Assembly (NCBI GenBank): GCA_004154925.1
Contig: QJNS01000031.1
Location: 186,001-250,000, forward strand
Direction: 5' to 3'
Source of the DNA: Monosporascus cannonballus
Lineage: Eukaryota; Ascomycota; Sordariomycetes; Xylariales
DNA length: 64,000 nucleotides
The translations under genes were made by a program, and so were the position numbers. Below the pieces are notes generated by a model. The model did not search any database and was not told where the DNA came from. It saw nothing but the letters and a program-made list of their open reading frames with translations. Positions 61,620-64,000 of the stretch are shown here, in pieces (position 1 is the stretch's first letter; each line of letters begins with the position of its first letter).

Positions 61620-64000
61620 AATGATCAACAACCACAAGATGTTTATGAAGAGAGAGAACTTGCTTACTTTTGCCGGTATACGACCACTTGATGGGCAAGT
61701 CGAGAGAGGTCCGGGTCCTGCTCGTGTATCTCTAAGAATCCGGCCTGCGGCTCCTAATTGACGGTAAAGTCAGGGTGGTTGCTTCTCGGCGGGATGCTAA
61801 ATCCTACTTCTCGTAAACGGACACGTGAGCCCCTTGAAAAAGAACACGCATCTGGGACAGATGACGGCTTTGTGAAGCTTCCAATGGCGGTCTCAAAATT
61901 TGACGGTGGCATCTGCTAGAAACCCGGATCGTAGAATGCTAAGCAAGTTTGCCTAATATCAGCTATGAGACTATACGAACACTGCGAGGCTTTATCCTGA
62001 CTCAGCTCCCGAGTCCGAGAGCGTCTCATAGGACAAGCCGTCCTCATTCGGCGGCTCTCGTCTGGACGAAGATGGATATGACGGAAAGGGCGCGTATAAC
62101 GAATAGTTTGGGAGTATGGAGAATTAGAAAGAAGCCACGCTCTTTTATCTCCTATGCAGGAAATATGGGTGGCATCTGGCCGGATAGAAGGGAAAGGCAG
62201 ATGAGAATGTGGACTCTATGAAGAAGTGGAAGGGGTAGTGGGAGAATATATTGCTAAGGAGGAAGGATTCTCGGTATGCAGGCAGGTGCGCTGGGGTATC
62301 CTTCAAGGAGGGCACATCTCCCGCAAAGGTGTCTCTCACCACACATCTCCCCCGATTCGTCTAAGAATCATAGTATACTAATGGGGTCCTACCACCAAAA
62401 GTACGATATCAACATATAGGGGTAGAAACTGAGACAAGTACGACGCCATGATGTTAACGTATCGAAGCGTCGCTATACAACATAGCGGCTAATTCACGGC
62501 TTTCTCCAAATTACCTCTAGTAACACCCAGGATTTCCTGTCCGGATACCTATTTATGTGGCTGTCTTATCGCTTCAGGCATACGGAGCAAGTATGCAATT
62601 AGACAGCATATTCAACCAGACCGGATGTCCCGTGCAGCAATTACCTTGCAAGAACTAACCAGTTGTCCTTACATGAATCACGTACGGCAAACCAGAAAAG
62701 GAGCGCTGGCGAAGGCTTCTAACTTCCCGGGGTAGGGAGTCTAAGACACTCCGTCGACATCCGCCGCCCGGTTCGGCCGCCATCCCGACAAACAAATGAT
62801 CTTTGAAGCACGACTCAGTATCTGATTGAGACGATCTTGTGTCATCATTGACCAACATATTGTACCATGGTTTCCAACGAATACGTCCCCCTACATGTGC
62901 CACTGAATTAGAGGCGGAGGCATCCGAAGCGCCTCATCGATACACACCCCCAGGCATTAGCAGCCCCGCCAGATTTGGGCCATCAGTAACTTCCCCGCTG
63001 TTTTGGAATGCAATACGGATCTTATAGGCGAGCTTCCTGTGGACGTCGGTGCCGCACCGCGGGTAGAATAACAAGGGCGCACATGGCGGCCAGCGTCCTA
63101 TTGGCCCCTGCAGAGAGAAAGAGGCCACCCCCTGGAAGACCCCAGGATGCGGGCCGGCTACTTCTCCTGGATATTCTCTTCTTGGTCATGGAGGCGAACA
63201 GGGCAGGTCCTCGCGTTCCTATCCTGAACCAGGCGCGCCGTTGCCATGGTGCTGACCAGCTCCCCGTATAGCCGTCGGGCGGGGCGAGTCAAAAGGAACA
63301 TGAGTCAGTCAACGTTAAGGCGTCACAGCGCCGGGAACTGTACGTAGCTGTTGATTCGGTAGTTACCATTCGTGACACTCTCGGTAAGCCATCGGTGCCG
63401 AGGACGATGACAATTCACCCTAACATCTCCAACGTCCCGCCGAGGAATAAGGCGACCCAGCTCGACTTCCTTCGCCGCCCGCTCTTCGTAACTTCCAGCA
63501 GCTGAGCCTTCTACTCACTCGATATCGAGCTTAAGGCAAGACAACTCTCGTCTCAGGGTCTAATGGCGCAATAGGGATTCCGGCTAGGCACGGTTTAGCG
63601 GTATCGTAAATAGGGGTATTATAAACTGTTTCAACGAACTAACCCCCCGTCCTCAAGTGCATGGCAAGCCGCTTCTAATATTCGGCAACGTTGTGGGCCA
63701 CATACCGAACTCTTTATTGGAGGGTTCGGTGTCGACCGGGCCGTTTTGACCTACTGTCCAAAAAATTGTTAGTAGGTACCTAGGTACTGCAGTTATTTGG
63801 CTTTCACGCAGAAATGGCATTCTACGGGTCGGCTTACTATGGCTAAGTGCAGCCCTATGTATCGTTAGCCAATGAAACACTAGGGTTAAGTGGTTGAGGC
63901 AACGTATCTCGAGAGCAATTTCACCGGCATGCGGTTGGTAGAAGAATTGCAACCTATACTCAAGAATCATACTTAGGAAACTGCAGCTATGATTCCAACC
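61620..64000. other. Island 3: GC-normal, no supported gene
   Basis: Open frames of 60-105 codons occur on both strands and mostly overlap each other. The minus strand at 63,128-62,655 reads about 150 codons in one frame with a single TGA at 62,936-62,934 (one C-to-T step from CGA), but no domain is recognisable and plus frames overlap it. The 90-codon plus frame at 61,949-62,221 is also unassigned. An unrecognised or split gene is possible. No RNA gene found. Confidence 0.45.

Overview
The window looks like nuclear DNA of a filamentous ascomycete with a two-speed, AT-isochore genome. Long stretches of extreme AT content with no intact reading frames alternate with islands of normal base composition. 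The islands hold intron-bearing genes whose products are fungal in type: a cysteine-rich single-pass membrane protein, an OCH1-like GT32 glycosyltransferase and a broken fungal amidoligase. The AT-rich DNA is mostly LTR retrotransposons destroyed by C-to-T / G-to-A mutation of the kind left by repeat-induced point mutation (RIP).

Layout. 1-3,921: interior of a decayed LTR element on the minus strand, whose 5' LTR is 3,922-4,249. 4,250-9,713: older AT-rich DNA carrying a dispersed repeat. 9,714-15,870: island 1, beginning at a probable solo LTR and holding a divergent gene pair (12,196-13,194 minus; 14,014-15,017 plus). 15,871-51,378: a 35 kb AT-rich block with a Ty1/copia element (17,295-22,788) inserted in a small inverted-repeat transposon, a Ty3/gypsy element (23,999-36,861, minus) interrupted by a second Ty3/gypsy element (28,228-33,776, plus), a third Ty3/gypsy element (37,727-42,560, minus), and then older AT-rich DNA with two more copies of the dispersed repeat. 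51,379-54,570: island 2, with the amidoligase and a small zinc-ribbon-like ORF. 54,571-61,619: one complete LTR element, which splits what was once a single island and itself carries a little-mutated solo LTR at 55,429-55,779. 61,620-64,000: island 3, with no gene I can support.

Five elements could be delimited by matching LTR pairs. Target-site duplications are exact for two (TCGGA, GAAAT), explained by one transition for one (ACTAT/ACCAT), imperfect for one (AAAGA/AATGA) and not visible for one. Remnants of pol (integrase, reverse transcriptase) and gag (CCHC knuckle) are still readable despite stop codons.

The most interesting signal is positional. In every LTR pair the half facing the element interior is heavily mutated and the half facing outward is nearly clean, so the two LTRs show mirror-image mutation gradients. 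A second signal is that the AT-rich DNA has two distinct textures: one has lost CpA/TpG but keeps many CpG, the other has lost CpG but keeps CpA/TpG. I found no CRISPR array, rRNA, tRNA or metabolic gene cluster, and no clear new biological system. All coordinates of decayed elements come from reading by eye.
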